Below, in pieces: positions 16,782 to 24,807 of a DNA stretch of 64,000 nt. The stretch is from NCBI GenBank assembly GCA_963843645.1, contig CAWJLE010000003.1:620001-684000 (forward strand). Direction: 5' to 3'. The position numbers and the translations under genes were made by a program. Below the pieces are notes generated by a model that was not told the origin of the DNA, did not search any database, and saw nothing but the letters and a program-made list of their open reading frames with translations. The stretch's first letter is position 1. Every line of letters starts with the position of its first letter. Source of the stretch: CAWJLE01 sp963843645. Its GTDB lineage: Bacteria > Chloroflexota > Anaerolineae > DAOTYC01.

Positions 16782-18059
16782 TCAATACTCCGGGTCAGCC
16801 TTGCGGCCCATCAGCGCCCGGCGCACCACATCCAATGCCATACCGGACGTCCAGGGCACCAGCGTGTCTGCTTCACCACCCAGGTTGAACGGGCGGCTCA
16901 CCACGCTCTCCGGCATACTGACAGCACACCAAATGGAACCCGACACCGGCGCGTAGGATGTCTCATCGACGCTGCCCGCGCCGATCACTGCCAGCCCCAA
17001 ATCCGCGCCGGACATCTCACGGATGCGCTGCGCTGCCGCAATCGCCAGATCTTTGCTGGGAATCCCCATGCGAAGGACCTCATCGGACGGAATGCCAAGC
17101 GCCTCCACCAGCTGCTCCTCGAGCTGCCCCGGGGTGCCTTCCAGAGATCGGCTGCCGTGCACGAGGTCGCGCCCGTTCGAGGCGGCTGCGAGCCGGCGAG
17201 CAATACTGCCACGTGTGACCGTTTCAAGAACGGCGATGCTCAGATCGGCCTGGCCCAGCATCTCAGCCACCACGTCCTCGAGTCGCTGTTTGTCGATCCC
17301 ATATATGGCATCGCCCAAACGGTCGCGGATTGTGCTTTCCATCTCGGCGATCAGGCGATCTGCCTCCGCCTCGCTAGGAGCCCTCGCGGTAATACGAACG
17401 TCAGTCTGGGCGGGGTGCGCTGCCAGCCCCACCGTCGGATTGAGGGACTTCATGAGGTCGGTGATACGATCATCAATAGTGCTCTCACCGACCGCGCAGG
17501 TCTTCAGAGTCTTCGCTTTAATCACATCTTTCAATTCGAACCGCTTGCGGAGGTACGGAAGCACTGCGTGCTCAATCAGGTACTCCATCTCGCGCGGCAC
17601 GCCTGGAAGAGAGATGATCGTTCCGTGCTCCTCCTCCACGATAAAACACGGAGCGGTTCCCACAGGGTTCTCTATCGGGATGGAACCGGACGGCAGAAAT
17701 GCCTGTCGCCGGTTGTTCTCAGTCATGCCACGACCCCATCGCGCGAAGCGCGCCTCGATCTGGGCCATCAATTCCGGATGCATGACCAATTCCCGGCTCG
17801 TAGCCCGAGCGACAGCCTCGCGCGTGACGTCATCCACCGTCGGCCCAAGGCCCCCGGTCGTGATGATCACGTCGGACCGCTGCAGCGCCTGGTTCAGCAC
17901 TCGTGTCATGCGCTCCTGATTGTCTCCCACTGATGTGATGTAGAAGAGGTTGACCCCGATCGTCCGCAATCGGCGCGCGATGTACCCCGAGTTCGTGTCT
18001 ACCAACTCGCCCAACAACAACTCTGTTCCAGTAGTGATGATTTCTGCGTTTATGCTCAT
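16782..18059 (-). CDS. cinA: CinA-like protein with degenerate NMN-deamidase domain
   Basis: 425 residues from ATG 18059. The N-terminal molybdopterin-binding-like (COG1058) domain is canonical: AEIITTGTELLLGELVDTN, TTGGLGPTVDDVTREAVA and LPGVPREMEYL. The C-terminal third aligns with the PncC/CinA deamidase domain, but the nucleophile motif ESCTGG is replaced by ETVTRG, and the following loop is also unusual. The domain may therefore have lost amidohydrolase activity. COG1058 domains hydrolyse ADP-ribose-type pyrophosphates. No strong ribosome binding site is visible. It may be co-transcribed with the downstream dehydrogenase gene, 37 bp away. Confidence 0.88.
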   Translation of the reverse strand: MSINAEIITTGTELLLGELVDTNSGYIARRLRTIGVNLFYITSVGDNQERMTRVLNQALQRSDVIITTGGLGPTVDDVTREAVARATSRELVMHPELMAQIEARFARWGRGMTENNRRQAFLPSGSIPIENPVGTAPCFIVEEEHGTIISLPGVPREMEYLIEHAVLPYLRKRFELKDVIKAKTLKTCAVGESTIDDRITDLMKSLNPTVGLAAHPAQTDVRITARAPSEAEADRLIAEMESTIRDRLGDAIYGIDKQRLEDVVAEMLGQADLSIAVLETVTRGSIARRLAAASNGRDLVHGSRSLEGTPGQLEEQLVEALGIPSDEVLRMGIPSKDLAIAAAQRIREMSGADLGLAVIGAGSVDETSYAPVSGSIWCAVSMPESVVSRPFNLGGEADTLVPWTSGMALDVVRRALMGRKADPEY

Positions 18060-18174
18060 GGGACGTATTTTAGCCCCAAGCCGCTTTGTTGTCAATCGCT
18101 CCCCGTTTACCTGGCAGTTATTATCGGTGAGTCATCCGGTGTAGAACATTCACGCAACTTTCACGGTCTGGACC

Positions 18175-18203
18175 TTGAGTCGAGACGGCACCCATGTTAT
18201 ACT
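18175..18203 (+). promoter_or_regulatory. Promoter for a leader RNA and small membrane peptide
   Basis: TTGAGT (18175-18180), 17 bp, TATACT (18198-18203). The next start codon with a strong ribosome binding site is at 18373, giving a leader of about 160 nt. The leader contains the small hairpin AAGGTCGCAACCTT (18243-18256). Confidence 0.5.
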
Positions 18204-18372
18204 GATACCAGAACAATCGAATATGATGCCAGGTTGACCGTTAAGGTCGCAACCTTCGCACGGTTTTAGTGTTATTCTTAATGAGTGAACGCTACTCTTC
18301 TCATAGCAGCCGCCCGCGCGACGCCCCTCCGCGGGCCAGCTGACGACATCGATCTCGGGCAAGGAGGAGAAC

Positions 18373-18504
18373 ATGGGAAATCCATCTAGCTGGCCATTGG
18401 CCTACAAGCGCGCTGTTCTCCTGGCAGCCGCATTCGTCGTATTGGTATCCTACCTCGTCATGTGCCTCGGCCTCATGCGGCTGTCGACGTTGCTCCTGCA
18501 CTAA
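18373..18504 (+). CDS. Small single-pass membrane protein, 43 residues
   Basis: ATG at 18373 follows a strong AGGAGG six bases upstream. The product starts MGNPSSWPLAYKRAVLL and carries one transmembrane helix (about residues 14-35) with a positively charged residue before it, ending RLSTLLLH. There is no recognised family. A good promoter upstream and the L25 promoter downstream (18565) frame it as an independent transcription unit. The ribosome binding site and helix make a chance frame unlikely. Confidence 0.6.
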   Translation: MGNPSSWPLAYKRAVLLAAAFVVLVSYLVMCLGLMRLSTLLLH

Positions 18505-18564
18505 GCCCCGACCGCCCAGTTCGCGTCCTTCTCCTTCGGTCATTCTGATGGCTTCTCGCGCTGC

Positions 18565-18593
18565 TTGACTAAAATGACGAAGTGACGTAGAAT
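18565..18593 (+). promoter_or_regulatory. Promoter of the ribosomal L25 gene
   Basis: TTGACT (18565-18570), 17 bp, TAGAAT (18588-18593). Start codon at 18683. Confidence 0.65.
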
Positions 18594-18682
18594 CTCTCAA
18601 TGTGATCATGGCTCACCAGTGGGTGAAGGCACCGCCGTATCAGTCTGTCCTTCGCCCATATTTATGTTAAGGAGAAGTGCTG

Positions 18683-19339
18683 ATGGAGCGATTGGAACTT
18701 GAGGCGGAACGAAGAGTCATTATCGGCAAGCACGTGAAGCAGCTCAGGCGACAGGGCCTGGTTCCGGCGGTAGTGTTCGGGCATGCTATCGAGCCTATGT
18801 CCATCCAGATCCCGGCGAAGGAACTGCGCGCGGCCCTGAGTGGCGGCGGCAGCAGTCGTCTGATCTCCTTGAAGATCGAGGGCGAGCCTCTGCCGACGCT
18901 GGCGCTAACCCGGGAGATCCAGCGCGACGCCTTAACCGCCGCCATCGAGCACGTAGATTTTCAGGCAGTGGTCATGACCGAAAAACTGCGCACTACGGTC
19001 TCTCTCGCGTTCGTCGGTCAGAGCCCGGCAGTAACCGAAGGTGTGGGACAGCTCTTCCACATTCTCGATGCCGTCGAAATCGAGTGTCTGCCTGGGGACC
19101 TGATCTCCTCTATCCAGGTTGATTTGAGCGGCCTCGCCAACGTAGACGCCGCGGTCCATGTCAGCAATCTTCAGGTTCCGGAGACCGTCAAGATTCTGAC
19201 ACCTGGTGACGAGACGGTGGTTCGCGTGGTTCACGTCACTGAGATGCCCGCCGAAGAAGAAGCCGTCGAGACGGCCGAGACGGAAGACGTCGAAGTCATC
19301 AAGAGAGGCAAGACAGCCGAAGGCGAAGAGGCCGAATAA
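18683..19339 (+). CDS. rplY: Ribosomal protein bL25, CTC (long) form
   Basis: 218 residues. The N-terminal 95 residues are the 5S-rRNA-binding L25 domain (GKHVKQLRRQGLVPAVVFGH, then IEHVDFQAV). The rest is the TL5/CTC beta domain (VGQSPAVTEGVGQLFHILDAVEIECLP split over two strands), followed by an acidic Glu-rich tail typical of CTC proteins. It binds 5S rRNA in the large subunit; long forms occur in thermophiles, Firmicutes and Chloroflexota. ATG 18683 has AAGGAG eight bases upstream; an in-frame GTG at 18677 is too close to it. Own promoter and terminator, so monocistronic. Confidence 0.92.
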   Translation: MERLELEAERRVIIGKHVKQLRRQGLVPAVVFGHAIEPMSIQIPAKELRAALSGGGSSRLISLKIEGEPLPTLALTREIQRDALTAAIEHVDFQAVVMTEKLRTTVSLAFVGQSPAVTEGVGQLFHILDAVEIECLPGDLISSIQVDLSGLANVDAAVHVSNLQVPETVKILTPGDETVVRVVHVTEMPAEEEAVETAETEDVEVIKRGKTAEGEEAE

Positions 19340-19374
19340 TTTCGTTTCCGCATCGTCTCCAGCCTCAGCAGATC

Positions 19375-19404
19375 AAAAGGGACCAGTTGAACTGGTCCCT
19401 TTTT
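19375..19404 (+). terminator. Rho-independent terminator of the L25 gene
   Basis: A perfect 13-bp stem (AAAAGGGACCAGT with ACTGGTCCCTTTT), 3-nt loop, and a T run at 19400-19404. Confidence 0.9.
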
Positions 19405-19458
19405 CGTTGCACCGACGAAACGAGTCTCGACTCGTTCGGTACCGTGCAGTTCCTCAAG

Positions 19459-19535
19459 AATAGCGGAGGGGCGAGCGCCTCCCCAGGCCTCGCCCCTCGC
19501 CTTACCCTCCCCAAGGCAAGGCTTACACCGCACTT
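19459..19535 (-). repeat. 77-bp direct repeat, copy 1 (possible small RNA)
   Basis: Identical over 77 bp to 19635-19711. On the minus strand it folds into two hairpins: CCTT/AAGG around a GGGGAGGGT loop, and GGGGCGAG/CTCGCCCC enclosing GCCT-GGGG-AGGC. An AT-rich block with TATTATATAA (19536-19546) lies immediately upstream in that orientation, followed by three 11-bp-phased repeats. There is no open frame. It could be a small RNA gene or a miniature mobile element. Confidence 0.8.
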
Positions 19536-19562
19536 ATATAATACCACAAATCTGCCATAATA

Positions 19563-19596
19563 TCGGTTGAGAGTCGGTGGAGAAATGGTTGAGAAA
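19563..19596. promoter_or_regulatory. Three 11-bp direct repeats beside copy 1
   Basis: TTGAG, TGGAG and TTGAG begin at 19567, 19578 and 19589, exactly 11 bp apart, within units of consensus cGGTTGAGAaw. Helically phased 11-bp direct repeats are the usual binding sites of OmpR/PhoB-type response regulators; the protein is not identified. Confidence 0.6.
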
Positions 19597-19634
19597 CAAT
19601 AGCTGGTCGCCAGCCTCACCCGCCGTGCCCCAAA

Positions 19635-19711
19635 ATAGCGGAGGGGCGAGCGCCTCCCCAGGCCTCGCCCCTCGCCTTACCCTCCCCAAGGCAAGGCTTA
19701 CACCGCACTTT
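19635..19711 (-). repeat. 77-bp direct repeat, copy 2 (possible small RNA)
   Basis: Second identical copy, 176 bp from the first. Minus-strand TATGAT boxes (19714-19719 and 19719-19724) lie just upstream. After the 3' hairpin, copy 2 continues CTATTTT, a short U-rich tail, whereas copy 1 does not. The sequences between the copies differ, so the unit is conserved while its surroundings are not. Confidence 0.8.
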
Positions 19712-19741
19712 CATCATATCATACTCGCCCCCCTATGTGCG

Positions 19742-19783
19742 TTAAGGGTCAGTTGAGAAACGGTTGAGAATCGGTTGAGGCAA
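19742..19783. promoter_or_regulatory. Four 11-bp direct repeats beside copy 2
   Basis: TTAAG (19743), TTGAG (19754), TTGAG (19765) and TTGAG (19776) are exactly 11 bp apart. The nearest unit is the same 31 bp from the 77-bp repeat as at copy 1, so the spacing is conserved although the spacer sequence is not. Confidence 0.65.
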
Positions 19784-20134
19784 GCCGAGATAGCGTGCTG
19801 CAATGAGCGGTCCGGCGCAAATGCCGGCAGAGCCACGACGCGCGATCCCTTTCGCCCGGACTTTGAGGCCTGCCGGCCAAACCAACGCTCGCCTGCAACC
19901 GCCCGACGCTATCATTCGTTAGCCTGGATCAACGACCTGCTTGACTCTGGACAACATCTGTACATCGCGCCCAGCCGGTTCGCCATCCCGAAGCAGCACA
20001 AAAAACACGAGAGCGACGTCTTCCAAATTCGGTACATCTTCAGCCGCACTGCCCACAATGCCACACCGTCGCGGGCAAGCAGTAGCATACCGTCTCTGAA
20101 AGGGTCGTTCTCGTGTCTTCGTACTTCTGATCGT
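19784..20134. other. Intergenic stretch, nothing recognised
   Basis: 351 bp between the repeat array and the end of ftcD. A frame of about 120 codons is open on the plus strand, but it has no ribosome binding site or recognisable protein, and it runs into the end of ftcD. I see no hairpin or promoter here that I would defend. Confidence 0.4.
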
Positions 20135-21670
20135 TCAGATGACTCTTGAGAGCCCGTTGGCCTCCTCGGCCAGCGTCTGGATCTTGTCCACAATGGCCGG
20201 GGCGCGCTCTGCAATGTCCTTGAGTTGCGCCACGCACGCCTCCACCCGGCGTTGATCTCGAATCTCCACCGCATTGATCCGTGCGTTCAATAGCGAGCTT
20301 TCTATTGCTGCCCGGGCCATGAACGCGGCGGCCGCCAGGTCCCCAATCGCGCGACGATAATCGAGATCGGCCGCTTCAGCGGCCAATTGCAGTGCGGCGA
20401 AGCTCAAGCCGGCGGTGGTGCAGGAGGCCTCAGTCGCTCGCACCAATGCCGCCTGAACGGCGCCGTCGCGAGCCTCCACCTCATCGCCACCTCGTCCTGG
20501 CAGCTTGTACGCTCGAATCATCTCGCCGACGGCAGAGCTGTCCTCATCGATTGCTCGAAGGAGTCGCTGCCGCAGACTGAGTGCTCTCGTCATCAAGCCA
20601 GTCCCCACAGCGTCAGCAGATTCCTCGCTTCGGCCGGCCGCGTGCGCCGCGAGTCCGGCCACCATCTCGGTCAGGGCCCCTGCCAGCGCTCCGACCAGGG
20701 CCGCAGCGGCCCCACCTCCGGGTGCGGCTGTCGATTTCGCCACGGCCGCGACGAACGCATCCGGCGTGATCGGGGTCGGCAGGGCCGCCAGCCGGTTCTC
20801 CAGGATTTGTTCCTCCTCCAGTCGATCGAGCTGCAGGTACCACCGTGCGCTGTCGATCAGCGCCGCCTGCGGCAGGGCGCCAACCACCTCACTGAACTTG
20901 ACGCCGACCCCGTACCGCTCCGCCTCACGCCGAATCGTCTCCTGCACGCGATGGAGCGGCGTCTGGCGGAAATCGGTAAAGCTGACGGACACCTGCGCCA
21001 TACCGTCGACCAACAGACCGAGGCTCCTGACGAATCGATAGCCGCCGCTCGAGTGTCGAACCGCACGCGCGATCATCTTCGCAACGTCCACGTCCGACGT
21101 GCTCAAATAAACGTTGTACGCGATCAGAAAAGGCCGAGCGCCGATCACCGTCGCGCCGGCCGGCCCCAGCCGACTTGGACCGAAGTCAGGGGCCCGGTTC
21201 GGATCGGTCTCGATCTCGACCCGTAACCTCTCGAATTCGCCACGGCGAATGTCGGCCAGATTCTGGCGTTCCGGCCTGGTCGCAGCGGCTTCGTACAGGT
21301 AAACAGGGATATTCAGCTCTCGCCCGACTCGTTCCCCCAACCGGCGCGCAATGACCACGCACTCGTCCATGGTCGTGTCACGAACAGGTACGAAAGGAAC
21401 CACGTCCGTCGCACCCATGCGTGGATGTGCGCCCTGATGACGCTCCATGTCGATCAGTTGCGCGGCCCTGGCAATTCCCAGGAACGCCGCCTCCTCCACC
21501 ATTGGCGGCGGCCCGACGATAGTGACCACGCTGCGGTTGTGCTCCGGATTGGAGGCCACATCCAGCACAGCGGCGCCCCTAATCGAGCGGATCGCATCGA
21601 CGATCTGCGCAACAACCTCTGGTCGCCGGCCCTCACTGAAGTTCGGCACACACTCCACCAATGGGTTCAT
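20135..21670 (-). CDS. ftcD: Bifunctional glutamate formiminotransferase/formiminotetrahydrofolate cyclodeaminase
   Basis: 511 residues from ATG 21670 (GGAGGA upstream). It transfers the formimino group of formiminoglutamate to tetrahydrofolate, then cyclises it to methenyl-THF, ending the histidine pathway. Formiminotransferase N and C subdomains occupy residues 1-300 (VECVPNFSEGRR, HQGAHPRMGATDVVPFVP, GPAGATVIGARPFLIAYN). The cyclodeaminase domain is residues 330-505 (STAAPGGGAAAALVGALAGALTEMV written in family form as PGGG-A motif). The fusion is intact and of normal length. It lies 13 bp downstream of hutI in the hutU-hutI-ftcD operon. Confidence 0.93.
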   Translation of the reverse strand: MNPLVECVPNFSEGRRPEVVAQIVDAIRSIRGAAVLDVASNPEHNRSVVTIVGPPPMVEEAAFLGIARAAQLIDMERHQGAHPRMGATDVVPFVPVRDTTMDECVVIARRLGERVGRELNIPVYLYEAAATRPERQNLADIRRGEFERLRVEIETDPNRAPDFGPSRLGPAGATVIGARPFLIAYNVYLSTSDVDVAKMIARAVRHSSGGYRFVRSLGLLVDGMAQVSVSFTDFRQTPLHRVQETIRREAERYGVGVKFSEVVGALPQAALIDSARWYLQLDRLEEEQILENRLAALPTPITPDAFVAAVAKSTAAPGGGAAAALVGALAGALTEMVAGLAAHAAGRSEESADAVGTGLMTRALSLRQRLLRAIDEDSSAVGEMIRAYKLPGRGGDEVEARDGAVQAALVRATEASCTTAGLSFAALQLAAEAADLDYRRAIGDLAAAAFMARAAIESSLLNARINAVEIRDQRRVEACVAQLKDIAERAPAIVDKIQTLAEEANGLSRVI

Positions 21671-21683
21671 TGCGCATCCTCCG

Positions 21684-22979
21684 CTAGTCTGGAACCCTGC
21701 CATTTTCGTAGACGACCCTGCCCGCCTTCACCACCGTGTTTACGAGGTTAGAGCCGAACTCGTACGGCACGCTCCGATAATCGGCATTCGCAAGCACCAA
21801 CAGGTCCGCATCTTTGCCGACCTCGAGTGATCCACATCGATTCTGTCTGGCAATCGCCCAGGCGGCGTTGAACGTGCTCGCATTGAACACTTCCGCGGGC
21901 AGCAATTTGCCGTAGCGGCACTCCATCGCCATTACCAGCGGCATCGAAGGACACGGCGCGGATCCCGGGGTTCATATCAGTTGCCAAAGCCAGAGCCACC
22001 CCGGCGTCCGCCATTTTCCGCGCCGGGGCATAACGTGCGCTGCCGAGGTTGAAATTGACCGCCGGGAGCAACACACCGACGACACTCAGAATGCGCCAAC
22101 CGCTCGATCTCGTCATCCGGCGTCACGTCAAGGTGATCCGCCGACACGGCGCGCAGATCGCACGCCAGGGACACTCCGCGCAGGCTCCGGAATTCGTCCG
22201 CATGTATCTTGGGCCTCAGTCCGTGGCGGAGGCCCGCCCTCAGAACGGCTCCCGACTGGCCCAGATCGAAGACACCGTCCTCACAAAAGACGTCGCAGAA
22301 GAATGGCGTTCCCTGGGCAGCAAAAACCGACCGCTCGTACCACTTCGCCGCCGCCGGAATCATCTCCTGAACGACGTGCTCGACGTATCCGCCGGGTTCC
22401 CCTCGAACTCGGGGGCACGGCGTGCGCGCCCAGGAAGGTCGGCACGATCGCCACCGGCTGGGCTCGTTCCAACGTCTCCATGACGCGCAGCATCTTCAGC
22501 TCGGCGTCCAGGTTCAGTCCGTACCCGCTCTTGATCTCTACCGTCGTGGTTCCAAGCGCCAGCATCTCAGCCAGGTGAGGCAGCGTCTGCCGCACGAGTT
22601 CGTCCTCGCTCGCGGAGCGCGTCGCTCTCATGGTGTTACGAATTCCCCCGCCGGCCGCCATGATCTCCATGTATGACGTTCCGCGCAGCCGGAGCTCGAA
22701 CTCGTCGACGCGGTCGCCGGCGTACAGAACGTGAGTGTGCGGGTCGATGAAACCCGGGCAAACTGCTCGCCCGCCGGCGTCTATGACGGTCAGTGCAGAG
22801 AACGCAGCCAGCAGTTCTCCGGTCCGGCCTATGGCAACGATCCGACCATCTGATATCGCGACCGCTCCATCGGCAATGACGCCGCAGTCCTTCAGTGCTT
22901 CCCCGCGCTTCGGGGAGTCTCCACCGGCGCACGTGACCAATTGGCCGGCGGAGTGCACGATCAGATCGACCTCACGCAT
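21684..22979 (-). pseudogene. hutI: Imidazolonepropionase HutI, broken by three or more indels
   Basis: HutI hydrolyses imidazolone-5-propionate to formiminoglutamate. All family blocks are present in order but in different frames. The start through FIDPHTHVLYAGDR and TFLGAHAVPP is in one frame; FCDVFCEDGVFDLGQS and KIHADEF in a second; VGVLLPAVNFNLGS and ATDMNPG in a third; MPLVMAMECRYGKLLPAE to the stop is back in the first. Breaks lie near 22380-22420, 22087 and 21946, and two of them need only one base removed. Metal-binding His residues survive, so recent decay or sequence errors are equally possible; the intact neighbours hutU and ftcD favour error. ATG at 22979 follows hutU by 18 bp. 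Confidence 0.85.
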
Positions 22980-22997
22980 GGGCTCTCCCGACCGCTC

Positions 22998-24665
22998 TCA
23001 AGGCGTCTCTTCCGGCAGCATCGGAATCCGGACGCCGTGCTCATGCGCGAACGCGATGGCCTCGGGGTAGCCTGCATCCGCGTGGCGCGCAACGCCCAGG
23101 CCTGGATCGACGGTCAGTACCCGCTCCAGGCGCCGCGCCGCCGCATCCGTGCCGTCGGCAACGATGACCTGCCCGGCGTGCTGGCTGTAACCGATGCCCA
23201 CGCCGCCCCCATGATGAAAACTCACCCAGGTAGCGCCACTCACAGCATTGATCAGCGCGTTGAGGATCGGCCAGTCGCTGATCGCATCCGACCCGTCACG
23301 CATGCCCTCGGTCTCTCGATTCGGGCTGGCCACGGATCCGCTGTCCAGGTGGTCCCGTCCGATGACGATGGGGGCGCGCACCCGCCCGCTCGCCACCAGC
23401 TCGTTAAATTTCAGGCCGGCCTTGGCGCGCTCGCCATAGCCAAGCCAGCAGATACGCGCCGGCAGCCCCTGGAATTCGATCTTCTCTTGCGCCATGCGGA
23501 TCCAGCGCCGAAGATGTGCGTCTTCCGGAAACAATTCGAGGATGGCCTCATCGGTCGCGTAGATGTCGTCCGGCTCGCCGGACAGGGCCACCCAGCGGAA
23601 AGGTCCTTTGCCCTCACAGAACAGCGGCCGGATGAAGGCCGGTACAAACCCAGGATAGTCGAACGCGTTCTTCACACCCCAATCGAAAGCGCGCTGCCGC
23701 AAGTTGTTTCCGTAATCGAAGACGATACTGCCCTTGTCCTGAAAGTCCAGCATGGCCCGCACGTGGCTGGCCATGGAATCCATCGACCGGCGGTGATACT
23801 CATCGGGGTCGACGCGACGGAGCTCAGCAGCCTGCTCGACCGACATTCCTGCCGGGATGTAGCCGTAAAGGACGTCGTGAGCCGACGTTTGATCGGTCAC
23901 CACGTCCGGGACCACGCCCCGGGCTATCAGTTCGGGCAGCACTTCGGCGGCGTTTCCAATCAACGCGATAGATCGCGGCGTCTGTTTTTGCACCGCTTCC
24001 TCGACCCAGGTCATGGCCTCTTCCAGGTTATCGGAGACGACGTCCACCTGCCGGAGGGCCAGGCGGCGATTCGCGCGCCATGGGTCGACCTCCACGATCA
24101 ACGCCACACCCTCGTTCATAGTCACGGCCAGCGGCTGCGCCCCGCCCATCTCGCCAAGCCCCGCGGTCAGCACGAACCTGCCCTTCAGGCTGGACCAACC
24201 TCGCTGGCGAGCCAGCGACCCCAGTGTTTCGTAGGTGCCCTGCAGAATGCCTTGCGTCCCGATATAGATCCAGCTTCCCGCGGTCATCTGTCCATACATG
24301 ATCAGGCCGGCCTGTTCCCAACGGTCGAAATTCTCTTGGGTCGCCCACGCGGGGACGATATTTGAGTTGGCCAACAACACCCGGGGTGCATCCTCATGCG
24401 TGCGAAATACCGCCACCGGTTTCCCGCTCTGCACCAGCAGTGTCTCATCTGGCTGCAGCGCGCGTAGCGAAGCCAGAATTGCATCGAAGCAATCCCAGTT
24501 GCGAGCCGCCTTGCCGCGCCCGCCATAGACCACCAGGTGCTCCGGGTCGCCGGCTACCTGAGGATCGAGGTTATTTTGAATCATGCGGTACGCAGCTTCG
24601 ATGAGCCAATTCTGGCAGCTTAATTCATCGCCACGCGGAGCGTGCACCGTTCTTGGTCCGGACAT
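22998..24665 (-). CDS. hutU: Urocanate hydratase
   Basis: About 555 residues, full length. Converts urocanate to imidazolone-propionate using tightly bound NAD+. Signatures include GGRGKAARNWDCFDAI, LLVQSGKPVAVFRTHEDAPRVL split across two strands, MTAGSWIYIGTQGI, the NAD-binding LTAGLGEMGGAQPLAVTM, RGVVPDVVTDQTSAHD and SFHHGGGVGIGYSQHAG. I chose ATG 24665 because AAGGAG is eight bases upstream; ATG 24671 is only two bases from it. First gene of the visible hut operon; histidine ammonia-lyase (hutH) is not in the window. Confidence 0.95.
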   Translation of the reverse strand: MSGPRTVHAPRGDELSCQNWLIEAAYRMIQNNLDPQVAGDPEHLVVYGGRGKAARNWDCFDAILASLRALQPDETLLVQSGKPVAVFRTHEDAPRVLLANSNIVPAWATQENFDRWEQAGLIMYGQMTAGSWIYIGTQGILQGTYETLGSLARQRGWSSLKGRFVLTAGLGEMGGAQPLAVTMNEGVALIVEVDPWRANRRLALRQVDVVSDNLEEAMTWVEEAVQKQTPRSIALIGNAAEVLPELIARGVVPDVVTDQTSAHDVLYGYIPAGMSVEQAAELRRVDPDEYHRRSMDSMASHVRAMLDFQDKGSIVFDYGNNLRQRAFDWGVKNAFDYPGFVPAFIRPLFCEGKGPFRWVALSGEPDDIYATDEAILELFPEDAHLRRWIRMAQEKIEFQGLPARICWLGYGERAKAGLKFNELVASGRVRAPIVIGRDHLDSGSVASPNRETEGMRDGSDAISDWPILNALINAVSGATWVSFHHGGGVGIGYSQHAGQVIVADGTDAAARRLERVLTVDPGLGVARHADAGYPEAIAFAHEHGVRIPMLPEETP

Positions 24666-24712
24666 GTCCATTTCTCCTTTCGGTCCGGTCGCACCGGTCG
24701 ATTAAACAAGAA

Positions 24713-24777
24713 GCCCCGGATGCCTGAGACCTGACAGATTGATATGCCTGCGTCATCTGTTAGGCCTCATCCAGGGC
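24713..24777 (-). terminator. Terminator of the LysM-M23 peptidase gene
   Basis: An extended imperfect hairpin on the minus strand: outer GCCCTGGATG with CATCCGGGGC and inner CCTAACAGAT with ATCTGTCAGG, followed by TTCTTGTTTAAT. It separates the peptidase gene from hutU. Confidence 0.6.
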
Positions 24778-24807
24778 CAAGAGAGCCACGAGCCTGCAAG
24801 AGCGCCG

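Noticed and set aside
19542..19783. Iterons of a plasmid or chromosomal origin
   Set aside because: Only three or four repeats per array, no DnaA box consensus, and no rep or dnaA gene nearby.
24666..24671. ATG 24671 as hutU start
   Set aside because: It is only two bases from AAGGAG; ATG 24665 has the proper eight-base spacing.
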